A DNA stretch of 64,000 bases from Burkholderiales bacterium (lineage in GTDB: Bacteria; Pseudomonadota; Gammaproteobacteria; Burkholderiales; WYBJ01), in the NCBI GenBank assembly GCA_020848435.1, contig JADLAC010000010.1, forward strand, positions 1-64,000, written 5' to 3'. Below are positions 17,510 through 25,995 of the stretch, in pieces. The position numbers and the translations under genes are program-made. The notes under the pieces were generated by a model. The model was not told the DNA's origin. It worked only from the letters and a program-made list of their open reading frames with translations, and did no database searches. Every line of letters starts with the position of its first letter. Positions within the stretch are counted from its first letter, which is position 1.

Positions 17510-18481
17510 ATGAATGCTCGAAGGATCCATCCAGCCTTGATCAGCGCGGCAATCGTGCTCGCGCTCGCTGCCGCGGACGCCGCGGCGCAAGCCTATCCGA
17601 CCCGCCCGATCCGGCTCGTATTGCCGTTCGCGCCTGGCGGCAGCACCGACGCGCTCGCGCGCATCCTCGCACCGCGGCTCGCCGAAACGCTAGGGCAGAG
17701 CGTCATCATAGACAACCGCCCCGGCGCCGGCGGCAACGTTTCCGCCGAGATCGTCGCCAGAGCGGCCGCGGATGGGCACACGCTGCTCATGGCTTCGGCG
17801 ATGCTGACGACCAACAAGACTCTCTATGGCAAGCTCGCGTACGATCCGGAAAACGATTTCGCACCGATCACCCATCTGGGCGGCGGGCCTTACGTGCTGG
17901 TGGCGCATCCGGGCCTGCCCGCGAAGAGCGTCCAAGACCTGATCGCGCTCGCGCGAGCCAAGCCCCTGAACTATGCATCGTCGGGCATAGGCGGCGCGTC
18001 GCATCTCGCCGCCGAGCTGTTGAAGATGCGCGCCGGGATCGACATGGCTCACGTCCCCTACAAAGGCGGTGGCCCCGCGGCGCTCGCTGTGCTCGTCGGC
18101 GAGACGCCGCTGCTCTTCGGCACGATCGCGTCGTCGATCGGCCACCTCAAAGCGGGGCGCTTGAAGGCGCTCGCGGTATCGGGCCTGCAACGATCGAGCT
18201 TCCTTCCGGACGTGCCGAGCGTCGACGAGTCGGGTGTGAAGGGCTTCGACGTGACCACGTGGGACAGCCTGGTCGCACCCGCGGCCACGCCGAAGCCGAT
18301 CGTCCAACGCATCCATACCGAGACCGTGAAGGTGCTGCATACGCCGCAGGTGCGCGACGCGATCCGCAACATCGGCTATGAGCCGACCGGCACCAGCCCC
18401 GAGGAGTTTGCTCGATTCCTCCGCGCCGAGTCGGCGCTGTGGAGCAAAGTCATCAAGGAAGCCAAAATCCGCGCCGACTGA
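17510..18481 (+). CDS. Bug/TctC family substrate-binding protein
   Basis: A 323-residue receptor with a signal peptide (about 1-25, ending AADAAAQ). The mature sequence starts AYPTRPIRLVLPFAPGGSTDA, with VIIDNRPGAGG and GGASHLAAELLKM. I chose the ATG at 17510 because GGAG lies eight bases upstream; an upstream in-frame ATG at 17495 adds only five residues. It is inside the alcohol dehydrogenase - amidohydrolase - Bug - SDR series and nearly touches the SDR. It probably captures the compound processed by these enzymes. Confidence 0.93.
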   Translation: MNARRIHPALISAAIVLALAAADAAAQAYPTRPIRLVLPFAPGGSTDALARILAPRLAETLGQSVIIDNRPGAGGNVSAEIVARAAADGHTLLMASAMLTTNKTLYGKLAYDPENDFAPITHLGGGPYVLVAHPGLPAKSVQDLIALARAKPLNYASSGIGGASHLAAELLKMRAGIDMAHVPYKGGGPAALAVLVGETPLLFGTIASSIGHLKAGRLKALAVSGLQRSSFLPDVPSVDESGVKGFDVTTWDSLVAPAATPKPIVQRIHTETVKVLHTPQVRDAIRNIGYEPTGTSPEEFARFLRAESALWSKVIKEAKIRAD

Positions 18482-18483
18482 CG

Positions 18484-19275
18484 ATGGATCTCAAGCTACG
18501 CGGCAAGCGCGCGCTCCTGCTCGCGTCGAGCAAAGGCCTCGGCCGTGCCGCGGCGCAGGCGCTCGCCGGCGAAGGCGCGGCGGTCGTCATTTCCGCGTCG
18601 AATCTCGACCGGTGCCGGGAGACCGCGGCCGCGATCTCGCAAGCGCACGGCACGACGGCCGTGCCCATCCGCGCCGACATGTTCGTGCCCGAGAGCATGG
18701 ACCGGCTTTTCGAGCAGGCGCAGGCGGCGCTCGGCGGCGTCGACATACTCTTCATCAATCATCCCGGGCCCGCGCTCGGCCTGGCGCAGGATATCGACGT
18801 GACCGTGCTCGAGCGGCAGTTCCGTCTTATGCTTGCGAGTCCGATCCGGCTGATATCGCGCGCGCTGCCGGCCATGCGCGAGCGGCGCTGGGGCCGCATC
18901 CTCTCGGTCGGCGGCGCGGGCATGGTGACGCCGCTGCCCAACAAGGCGATGGACGACACGTTGAGGCCGGCGCTCGCCGGTTACAGCAAGGCGCTGGCGA
19001 ACGAAGTCGCGGCCGACGGCGTCACTGTCAACATCATTCTGCCCCGTACCTTCGTCACCGATCGCGTGCGCCACTCGACTGCGGCGAACGCCGCACTGTG
19101 GGGCGTCAGCGTCGAGGAGGCGATGCGCCGGCGAATCGAAGGCATTGCGGCCGGACGCTTCGGCGAGCTCGAGGAATTCGGCGCGGTCGCGGCCTTCCTG
19201 TGCAGCGATGCCGCGAGCTACGTGAACGGCAGCATCGTGCGCGTCGACGGCAGCCAGATCAAGAGCGTCTTCTAG
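18484..19275 (+). CDS. Short-chain dehydrogenase/reductase (SDR family)
   Basis: A 263-residue Rossmann-fold oxidoreductase. The cofactor motif is ASSKGLGRAAAQ (about 13-24), a variant of TGxxxGIG. The active site reads GGAGMVTPLPNK... with YSKAL (Tyr-x-x-x-Lys), the position matching the family catalytic pair. The C-terminus has ASYVNGSIVRVDGSQIKSVF, the usual SDR ending. I chose the ATG at 18484, two bases after the stop of the Bug gene, so the two are translationally coupled; the frame itself opens upstream inside the Bug gene. The usual serine upstream of Tyr falls in GGAG here, so it may be a divergent member. Confidence 0.86.
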   Translation: MDLKLRGKRALLLASSKGLGRAAAQALAGEGAAVVISASNLDRCRETAAAISQAHGTTAVPIRADMFVPESMDRLFEQAQAALGGVDILFINHPGPALGLAQDIDVTVLERQFRLMLASPIRLISRALPAMRERRWGRILSVGGAGMVTPLPNKAMDDTLRPALAGYSKALANEVAADGVTVNIILPRTFVTDRVRHSTAANAALWGVSVEEAMRRRIEGIAAGRFGELEEFGAVAAFLCSDAASYVNGSIVRVDGSQIKSVF

Positions 19276-19377
19276 TCCGAGGTTCGTCGCTGCTATGGCC
19301 AACGCTGCAAGCGCGAGTTAGCCCTGGACTCGACCAGCCTTGCCGTTCTCGCTGCGGTCACGTTCGCGGGCTCCGCC

Positions 19378-20079
19378 GTGCAAGCGACCTTTGGCTTCGG
19401 CTTTGCCATCCTCGCCGCGCCGCTGTTCCTCGTCGTCATGGAATCCACGGGCGCCATACCCGTGCTGGCAGTCCTCAACCTGGCGGTTTCTGCGTTCGTT
19501 TGTGCGCAGACATGGCGCCGGGCGCCGGTGAGGCTGCTCGGACTTCTATGCGCCGCCAGCGTTGCGGGGTTTCCGATCGGCCTCGCGCTTTTTCGCGGCG
19601 CCGACGTGTCCGCTTTGAAGCTCGCGGCCGGCTTGGTCATCATGGTGTTCGCGTTGCTGCTGCTCGGCCGCGAGCGCGGTTACATCCTTGCGAGCCGGCG
19701 CGCCGTGGACGCGAGCCGGCTGTGCGCACCGATCGCGTTGCTTGCCGGTGCATTGTCCGGGGTCATGGGCGCTGCGCTTGCAATGCCGGGGCCGATCGCC
19801 ATGTTGTATCTTTCGGCCGCGCGGCTACCCAAGGACCAGAGCCGCGCCCTGTCGCTCGCTTTCTTCAGCTTCGTCTACGCCGCGGTCTGCCTGCTCCATG
19901 CCTGGGATGGCGGCTTGTCGCGCGAGCGCCTGTGGCTCTCGGCGCAGCTCATGATCGCGGTGCTTGCCGGAGCCCTGGCAGGTCAGCGGCTCGCCCGGCA
20001 CATCCCCGAGGCACGCTTCCGCCAGCTCGTCCTGGTCATCTTGTTTATCGCGGGGCTTTACGCCGTCGTGTCAGTCTGA
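19378..20079 (+). CDS. Sulfite exporter TauE/SafE-type membrane protein
   Basis: About 233 residues, nearly all hydrophobic, with roughly seven or eight predicted membrane segments. It has the family hallmarks GFGFAILAAPLFLV near the start and GALSGVMGAALAMPGPIAMLYL in the middle repeat. These carriers export organosulfonates or other anions. The start is uncertain: GTG at 19378 cuts into the expected first membrane helix. The same frame reads LDSTSLAVLAAVTFAGSAVQ upstream back to a stop at 19273, with only CTG (19324) as a possible non-standard start. It follows the SDR by 102 bases and may export a by-product of this operon. Confidence 0.8.
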   Translation: MQATFGFGFAILAAPLFLVVMESTGAIPVLAVLNLAVSAFVCAQTWRRAPVRLLGLLCAASVAGFPIGLALFRGADVSALKLAAGLVIMVFALLLLGRERGYILASRRAVDASRLCAPIALLAGALSGVMGAALAMPGPIAMLYLSAARLPKDQSRALSLAFFSFVYAAVCLLHAWDGGLSRERLWLSAQLMIAVLAGALAGQRLARHIPEARFRQLVLVILFIAGLYAVVSV

Positions 20080-20162
20080 GCGGATGGTACGTCTTCGAAC
20101 GTCCGAGCGATCGCGATCACGAACAGTCGGCAGCTCCGACCCGCGGCCGAGACCGTTCGCGT

Positions 20163-21128
20163 TCAGTTCGCCTTGATTCCGACTTCGCGGATCACCTTAC
20201 CCCACTTGTCGTACTCGCTGCGGATGAACTTGCCGAACTCGGCGGGGCCCGAGGGCGCGGCGTCGGTGCCGGTCTTGCGGAACGCGGCGATCACGTCGGG
20301 CGATTGCAGCAGTGCGGTCGTTTCCTGGTACAAGCGGTCGATCACCGCCCTGGGCGTGCCCTTGGGCACGACCATCCCGAGCCAGAAGGTGGCGTCGTAG
20401 CCTGCAACGGCCTCGGCAATGCTCGGCACCTCGGGCATCTGCTCGTTGCGCTTGGCCGTGGTCACCCCGAGCGCGAGCAAGCGCTTGGCGTTGTGGTGCG
20501 GCAATGCGATCGCGATGCCAGGAAACCCGATCTTGACCTGGCCGCCGAGCAGATCCGCCGCCGCGGCTCCGCTGCCCTTGTAAGAGATATGGGTGATCCT
20601 GATCTTCGCCATCGACATGAAGAGCTCGCCGAACAGGTGCTGTCCGCCGCCTGTGCCCGAGGAGGCCCAGTCGAGCTTGCCCGGCTGCGACTGCGCGAGC
20701 TTGACCAGTTCCTGGGTCGTTTTCGCCGGTAGCGAGGGATGCACCACCAGTACGTTCGGCGCCGAGCCGAACTGGGTCACCGGGACGAAGTCGGCCAGCG
20801 GATCATAGGACAGCTTGCTGTAGACGTGCGGGCTCACGACGAACGGCGTGGCGGTCATGAGGACGGTGTAGCCGTCGGGCTCGGCGCGCGCGGCGATTGC
20901 CGCGCCCAAGGCGCCGCCCTGTCCCGGACGGTTGTCGATGACGAACTGCACGCCCAGCCGCTCGCCTAGACGGGACGCGGTGATCCGCGTCGGCACATCG
21001 GTGGCGCCGCCCGCCGCGAACGGAATGATGAGCCGCACCGGCCTCGCGGGGTAGCTCTCTGCCGCAAGGACAGGTGCCGCGGACGCGGTGCAGGCCGCGG
21101 CGCCCAGTAGACATACCATCGCCTTCAT
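20163..21128 (-). CDS. Bug/TctC family substrate-binding protein
   Basis: About 321 residues with a signal peptide ending SAAPVLAAE. The mature sequence starts SYPARPVRLIIPFAAGGATDV, with FVIDNRPGQGG and GGGQHLFGELFM. AGGAGG lies upstream of both a GTG (21131) and the adjacent ATG (21128), so the two starts differ by one residue. It follows eutC by about 85 bases on the same strand. Co-expression with ethanolamine ammonia-lyase is possible, but a 2-aminoethanol ligand would be unusual for this carboxylate-preferring family. Confidence 0.93.
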   Translation of the reverse strand: MKAMVCLLGAAACTASAAPVLAAESYPARPVRLIIPFAAGGATDVPTRITASRLGERLGVQFVIDNRPGQGGALGAAIAARAEPDGYTVLMTATPFVVSPHVYSKLSYDPLADFVPVTQFGSAPNVLVVHPSLPAKTTQELVKLAQSQPGKLDWASSGTGGGQHLFGELFMSMAKIRITHISYKGSGAAAADLLGGQVKIGFPGIAIALPHHNAKRLLALGVTTAKRNEQMPEVPSIAEAVAGYDATFWLGMVVPKGTPRAVIDRLYQETTALLQSPDVIAAFRKTGTDAAPSGPAEFGKFIRSEYDKWGKVIREVGIKAN

Positions 21129-21215
21129 CACTTTGTCACCCTCCTCGGTCTTGCCATTCAGAGTACCGTTGTCGGGATTGCCATAAAGCGAGCGACGAGC
21201 CTCAGAGTCAGGACA

Positions 21216-22076
21216 TCAGCCGCCCACTGGTTCTTCACCATCCGCGCGCCCAGCGCCAGAATCCCCGATCCGCGGCGCTGAATCGGCCGCGAGGCTGCAT
21301 TCGAGCACCGCCGCATCCTCCTTCAGCGCGATCCCGGAAAGGCGGCGCCTGCGCGCTTCGGCCATGAGGTGCAGCAGCTTATGTGCCGCCGCGGGGTAAC
21401 ACAAGCCGTGCGGCGCCCGGATGTTGGAGATGCAATTGCGTTCGGCGTTGGTGCGTCCGGGCAGCGGATCGTAGGTGAGATAGGCGCCGGCGCTGTCCGG
21501 TGACGACAGCCCGGGCCGTTCGCCGATCAAGACCACGCTCATGCGCGCGCCGAGCAACGCGCCGATCTCGTCGCCGATCGCGACCCGGCCTTGGCGCACG
21601 ATCGCGATCGGCGCGAGCGACCAGCCATCGTGCGCGAGCCTGGGCGCAAGCTCACCCAGCAATGCGGGTACGTGGCGCTCGATGCCGAGCGCGGATAGTC
21701 CGTCCGCCACCACCAACACGGCGTCATAGCCGGCGTCGCGAGCTGCGCGCGATCCCAGCAAGGCGCGCGACGCATCGTCGAGGATGCGGCCGAGATCGGG
21801 CCGGGCGATGAAGGCATGCCGGTCGGGCGCTGCGCTATGCAGCCGCAGGGTATCAAACCCGGCGCGATCCAGATCGAGCGCCAGCGCATCGACATCGAGC
21901 TCGTGCCGGACGGCGTCCTTGGCCTGGGCGTGCGCGAGCTGGAATTCGAGCAGCGGACGCGTCGGCACGCTGCCGCCGGCGCGTCCCAAGGCGATGCGTG
22001 CCGGCGTGAAGGCGGCAAGCTCGCGCCAGGGATCCTGCCGCACCGGTATGCCGCTGGCTGCGACCGGCGCGGTCAT
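21216..22076 (-). CDS. eutC: Ethanolamine ammonia-lyase light chain EutC
   Basis: A 286-residue small subunit of the adenosylcobalamin-dependent ethanolamine ammonia-lyase, which converts ethanolamine to acetaldehyde and ammonia together with EutB. The characteristic block is GERPGLSSPDSAGAYLTY, then PGRTNAERNCISNIRAPHGL and AAAHKLLHLM near the C-terminus. The ATG at 22076 overlaps the eutB stop by four bases (ATGA), giving tight coupling and equal expression. The frame opens further upstream inside eutB, but that part is not EutC-like. No microcompartment shell genes or EutA reactivase are nearby. Confidence 0.95.
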   Translation of the reverse strand: MTAPVAASGIPVRQDPWRELAAFTPARIALGRAGGSVPTRPLLEFQLAHAQAKDAVRHELDVDALALDLDRAGFDTLRLHSAAPDRHAFIARPDLGRILDDASRALLGSRAARDAGYDAVLVVADGLSALGIERHVPALLGELAPRLAHDGWSLAPIAIVRQGRVAIGDEIGALLGARMSVVLIGERPGLSSPDSAGAYLTYDPLPGRTNAERNCISNIRAPHGLCYPAAAHKLLHLMAEARRRRLSGIALKEDAAVLECSLAADSAPRIGDSGAGRADGEEPVGG

Positions 22077-23467
22077 GGCGTCACCGGGCAGCGCTCCATC
22101 AGCGCGAGCAGGCGATGCGGTTCGGCAGCCGGCGCGAGGCGCAGCCCATCGCGGCATATGCCCAGAGCTTCGAGCCATGCCTCGAACTCCGGCGCGGGTT
22201 TGAGGCCGAGCAGCTGCCGCAGGTAGAGGGCGTCGTGGAAAGAGGTGCTCTGGTAGTTGAGCATCACGTCGTCGGCCCCGGGCACGCCCATGATGTAGTT
22301 GACGCCGGCCGCGCCGAGCAGCGTCAGCAACGTATCCATGTCGTCCTGCGCGGCGTCGGCATGATTGGTGTAGCAGACGTCGACGCCCATCGGCACGCCG
22401 AGCAGCTTGCCGCAGAAATGGTCCTCGACTCCGGCGCGGACGATCTCGCGCCCATCGAGATACTCGGGGCCGATGAATCCGACTACGCTGTTGACCAGCA
22501 GCGGCGCGTACTCGCGCGCGACGCCGTAGGCGCGCGCTTCCAAGGTCTGCTGGTCGACGCCGTGATGGGCATTGGCCGAAAGTGCGCTGCCTTGGCCGGT
22601 CTCGAAGTACATCACGTCGCTGCCGGCGCTACCGCGTTTCAGCGCGAGCGCCATGTCGCGCGCCTCCGCGAGCATCGACAGGGATACGCCGAAGCTGCGA
22701 TTGGTGGCTTCGCTGCCGCCGATCGACTGGAACACGAGGTCGACCGGTGCGCCGGCCTGCATGGCCTGCATGGTGGTCGACACGTGCGTGAGCACGCACG
22801 ACTGGGTCGGGATCGCGTAGCGCTCGATGATATCGGAGAGCATCCGGTTCAGCGCGATCACCCGCTCGAGGTTGTCGCTCGCCGGGTTGATGCCGATCAC
22901 CGCGTCGCCGCTGCCGTAGAGCAAGCCATCGATGACGCTGGCCGCGATGCCCTTGGCATCATCGGTCGGGTGGTTGGGCTGCAGCCGGGTCGCGAGCCGC
23001 CCCGGCAGGCCCAGGGTGTCGCGGAAGCGGCTGGTCACGTGCGCCTTGCGCGCCACCAGCACCATGTCCTGGATGCGCATGATCTTGGACACGGCCGCGG
23101 CCATTTCGGGCATGAGGCCGGGGGCGAGCGCAGCCAGCGCGCGCGCGTCGGCCTCGTACGTGAGCAACCAGTCGCGGAAATCGCCCACCGTCAGATGCGC
23201 GACCGGGCGAAACGCGACCGGGTCGTGGCGCGCGACGAACAGGCGGGTGATATCGTCCTGGTCATAATCGATCACCGTCTCGTGCAGGAACTGCGCGAGC
23301 GGCAACTCCGCCAGGCACATCTGCGCCGCGACGCGTTCCTCCGCGCTCGCTGCCGCGATGCCGGCCAGCCGGTCGCCGGCGCGCGCGGGGGTGGCGCGGG
23401 CCAGCAAGGTCTTCAGGTCGGTAAAGCGATAGGCGCGCGATCCGACCGTGTGCGTGTGTTCCGGCAT
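22073..23467 (-). CDS. eutB: Ethanolamine ammonia-lyase heavy chain EutB
   Basis: A 464-residue catalytic TIM-barrel subunit, close to the usual family length. Recognisable stretches are FTDLKTLLARATPARAGD at the N-terminus, KIMRIQDMVLVARKAHVTSRF, GSGDAVIGINPASDN, YFETGQGSALSANAHHGVDQ and MGVDVCYTNHADAAQDDMD. The ATG at 23467 is preceded by GGGAG; an upstream in-frame ATG at 23488 adds seven residues. It forms the core of a minus-strand unit with eutC. The absence of pdu/eut shell proteins points to the simple soluble pathway common in beta- and alphaproteobacteria. Confidence 0.95.
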   Translation of the reverse strand: MPEHTHTVGSRAYRFTDLKTLLARATPARAGDRLAGIAAASAEERVAAQMCLAELPLAQFLHETVIDYDQDDITRLFVARHDPVAFRPVAHLTVGDFRDWLLTYEADARALAALAPGLMPEMAAAVSKIMRIQDMVLVARKAHVTSRFRDTLGLPGRLATRLQPNHPTDDAKGIAASVIDGLLYGSGDAVIGINPASDNLERVIALNRMLSDIIERYAIPTQSCVLTHVSTTMQAMQAGAPVDLVFQSIGGSEATNRSFGVSLSMLAEARDMALALKRGSAGSDVMYFETGQGSALSANAHHGVDQQTLEARAYGVAREYAPLLVNSVVGFIGPEYLDGREIVRAGVEDHFCGKLLGVPMGVDVCYTNHADAAQDDMDTLLTLLGAAGVNYIMGVPGADDVMLNYQSTSFHDALYLRQLLGLKPAPEFEAWLEALGICRDGLRLAPAAEPHRLLALMERCPVTP

Positions 23468-23526
23468 TGCAAATGCTCCCGCGAGCATCGAGGGCTTGCC
23501 GCGGCGCGCGCGGCGCCGCGAGGATG

Positions 23527-23988
23527 CTATTTCGGCGGCGGCTGGGTATTGCGCCTGACTTCGATCCGCGGTGACTCGATGGTGACTTCCTTGGGTTGGG
23601 TCGAGGTGATGGTCAATCGGTACTCGCCCGCCTGCGCCACTGAGGCATACAGGATGGTCTGGGCGAATACCGTGGCGGGCTCCGGGCCGCGCTGCCCCGC
23701 GTTGTTGACGGTGAAGTGCCCGCTCGCGAGCGTCATTCCGTCTCGGCTCAGCTCAGCCCGATAGGCGTTCCAGCGCCCGCTCTGCAGCGGATTCGCCACT
23801 ATGGAACCGTGCAAGTTGAACGCGATGGGGTTCATCTCCGGGGCGAGGGTAAGCGTCACCGGCGCGAAGCTGCCGTCTTCGGTTTGGTGCAGCGGCTGCG
23901 TCAGCTCGCGCGCACCGGTAAAAAGCCCTTCACATCCGGTCACGCCGAGCAGCAGCGCGGCGGCCGCGATCCCAGTCGTGCATCTCAT
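23527..23988 (-). CDS. Putative lipoprotein of unknown function
   Basis: A 153-residue protein whose first 20 residues form a lipoprotein signal, AAAALLLGVTGC, with the likely acylated cysteine at about residue 19. The mature part looks like a beta-rich domain: VTLTLAPEMNPIAFNLHGSIVAN, then YRAELSRDGMTLASGHFTVNN and YRLTITSTQPKEVTIESPRIEVRRN. The ATG overlaps the crotonase stop by four bases (ATGA), so the two are coupled. It has no assigned family that I recognise. The frame extends upstream into the crotonase gene only by chance. Confidence 0.75.
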   Translation of the reverse strand: MRCTTGIAAAALLLGVTGCEGLFTGARELTQPLHQTEDGSFAPVTLTLAPEMNPIAFNLHGSIVANPLQSGRWNAYRAELSRDGMTLASGHFTVNNAGQRGPEPATVFAQTILYASVAQAGEYRLTITSTQPKEVTIESPRIEVRRNTQPPPK

Positions 23989-24776
23989 CGGCCCGCGAAC
24001 CTCGGCTTGCGTTTTTCGACGAAGGCGCGGAAACCCTCCTTGGTATCCGCGCTGTCCTGGATGTCGGTGAGCACCGTCCAGGTGTAGGGGATGCCTGCGG
24101 TGGGCCCGCGATCCAGGGCGCCGAGAATGGCCTTCTTCGAACCCTGCACCGCGAGCGGCGCCGCTTCCTCGACGATATGGGTCGCGATCTCCCACGCCTT
24201 CGCCATCAGCTTGTCCGCCGGCAGCACCTCGGACACCAATCCCCACTGGTAGGCTTGCTGGGCGGACACCCGGTAGTGCCTGCCTTCGATCACCATGCGC
24301 AGCACGATCCCGAGCGGCATCTTGAAGGCGAGCCCGGCCGATTCGACCCCGTTGATGAGCCCGATATTGACGTGCGTATCCAGGAACTGTGCATGCTCGG
24401 CCGCGATCACGATGTCGCTATCGGCCACCAGGTGCCAGCCGCCGCCGACGCAGTGGCCGTTGAGCGCGCAGATGAACGGCTTCCTGATCGACTGCATCAT
24501 GTCGGTCCAGGGCTTGAAAATGGTGTACCCCTCGGTCTTGCCCTTTTCCGCCGTCTTCTCGGCCGCCTCGGTCACGTACATGCCGCTGCAGAACGACCTG
24601 TCGCCGGCGCCGGTCAGGATCATTGCCCATTGCTGCGGATCGTCACGGTAGTCGGTGAAGACTTGCAGCAGCTCCTTCGAGGTGTCGACGCCGATGGCAT
24701 TCGCCCGCTCCGGGCGGTTCAACGTGACGCAAACGATGCGCCCGCGCTTCTCGACCAGGATGTCCTTGTATTCCAT
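23985..24776 (-). CDS. Enoyl-CoA hydratase/isomerase (crotonase) family protein
   Basis: A 263-residue crotonase-fold protein. The oxyanion-hole segments are visible as DRSFCSGMYVTEAAE (about 62-76) and ALNGHCVGGGWHLVADSDIVIAA (about 105-127). The usual catalytic glutamates are not obvious, so the exact reaction (hydration, isomerisation or hydrolysis) is open. GGAGG lies six bases before the ATG at 24776. It follows the acyl-CoA dehydrogenase by 29 bases, forming a beta-oxidation-like pair: dehydrogenation then hydration of an acyl-CoA. The open frame upstream of the ATG is not crotonase sequence. Confidence 0.9.
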   Translation of the reverse strand: MEYKDILVEKRGRIVCVTLNRPERANAIGVDTSKELLQVFTDYRDDPQQWAMILTGAGDRSFCSGMYVTEAAEKTAEKGKTEGYTIFKPWTDMMQSIRKPFICALNGHCVGGGWHLVADSDIVIAAEHAQFLDTHVNIGLINGVESAGLAFKMPLGIVLRMVIEGRHYRVSAQQAYQWGLVSEVLPADKLMAKAWEIATHIVEEAAPLAVQGSKKAILGALDRGPTAGIPYTWTVLTDIQDSADTKEGFRAFVEKRKPRFAGR

Positions 24777-24805
24777 GTGAGCCTCCGTTAGAGATGAAAG
24801 GTGAT

Positions 24806-25945
24806 CTAGCCGCGCAGCAGGGCGCGGCCGATGATCAAGCGCTGGATCTCGGACGTGCCCTCGTAGATGCGCGTGATGCGCGCATCGCGATAGAAGCGCG
24901 ACACCGGGTTCTCGGCGGTAAAGCCGCTGCCGCCCTGGATCTGGAGCGCGCAATCGGCGACGAAAGCGAGCGCTTCGGATGCGAACAGCTTGGCCATCGA
25001 AATGCCCTCGGGCCGTGCCCGGCCCTCGTCGGACAGCGTGGCCGCATGGTAGGTGAGCCAACGTGCAGCCTCGGTGCGCGTCGCCATGTCCGCCAGCATG
25101 AACTGGATGCCCTGGAATTCGCCGATGGCGCGGCCGAACTGCTTGCGCATGCGGGCGTAGTCGGTCGAGATCTCGATCAGCCGCTCGCAGGCGCCGATGC
25201 AGCGCGCCGAGACCAGCGGGCGGCCTTCCATCAGCGTCTGCGTGGCCGCGCGCCAACCCTTGCCTTCTTCACCCAGGCGGTTCTCGACCGGCACTTCGCA
25301 ATCCTCGAAGATCAGCTCGGCGATCGGGTGGCCGAGGGCGCCCATCGTCTCCTGCAGCCGGCCGACGCGAAAGCCGCGGAAGCCGGGCTCGACCAGAAAC
25401 ACGCTCAGCTCCTTGGAGCCGGCGCTGCCGGTGCGCGCGACCACCGTGAGCAACCCGGCCGAGCCCCCGCCGCTGATGTAGTGCTTGACGCCGTTCAGCA
25501 GATAGCGCTCGCCCTGGCGCCGCGCCGACGTGGTGATGCTGCCGGCATCGGAGCCGGCGCCAGGCTCGGTCAAGGCGAAGGCCGCGCGCAGCTCGCCGGT
25601 TGCCATGCGCGGCAGATAGCGGCGTTTCTGCTCGCTGTCGCCGATCGTCACCAGCGCCTCGGAACCGATTCCGGTATGCGCCGCGATCGCGCCGGCAAAA
25701 CCGAAACCGCTGCGGCCGAGCATCTGGTGCACCAGCACGCGGTCGAAACGCGACAGGTTCGAGCCGCCGTATTCCTCGGGGATGCTGACGCCGAACAAGC
25801 CCAGCGCAGCCGCTTCCCGGATCAGCTCGTCCGGGATGTGCTGGGTCTTCTCGATCTCGCGCATGCGCGGATCGACGCGCTCGTCGACGAAGCGCTTGAC
25901 GTTGTCCATCAGGCTGAGCTGCTCGGAGGTGAGCTCGAAGTTCAT
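24806..25945 (-). CDS. Acyl-CoA dehydrogenase
   Basis: A 379-residue FAD enzyme that oxidises acyl-CoA thioesters to 2-enoyl-CoAs. Family signatures include LTEPGAGSDAGSI (flavin/substrate loop, about 120-132), MRKQFGRAIGEFQGIQFMLADM (about 261-282), LQIQGGSGFTAENPVSRFYRDARITRIYEGTSEIQRLIIGR at the C-terminus, and a glutamate in YEGTSE at the usual catalytic position. The ATG at 25945 begins the conserved MNFELTSEQLSLMDNVKRF. The frame continues upstream to 26452 through an unrelated remnant (see the coxM'-'coxL entry). It is paired with the crotonase. Confidence 0.93.
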   Translation of the reverse strand: MNFELTSEQLSLMDNVKRFVDERVDPRMREIEKTQHIPDELIREAAALGLFGVSIPEEYGGSNLSRFDRVLVHQMLGRSGFGFAGAIAAHTGIGSEALVTIGDSEQKRRYLPRMATGELRAAFALTEPGAGSDAGSITTSARRQGERYLLNGVKHYISGGGSAGLLTVVARTGSAGSKELSVFLVEPGFRGFRVGRLQETMGALGHPIAELIFEDCEVPVENRLGEEGKGWRAATQTLMEGRPLVSARCIGACERLIEISTDYARMRKQFGRAIGEFQGIQFMLADMATRTEAARWLTYHAATLSDEGRARPEGISMAKLFASEALAFVADCALQIQGGSGFTAENPVSRFYRDARITRIYEGTSEIQRLIIGRALLRG

Positions 25946-25995
25946 GCGTTGGTCCTCGTTGAGAATGGCGGCGCGCGCATCGGTCGCGGCCGGTG

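Noticed and set aside
3153-22076. TctA/TctB permease genes that would complete the Bug transporters
   Set aside because: The only polytopic membrane protein in this part is TauE-like, and it has no TctA features.
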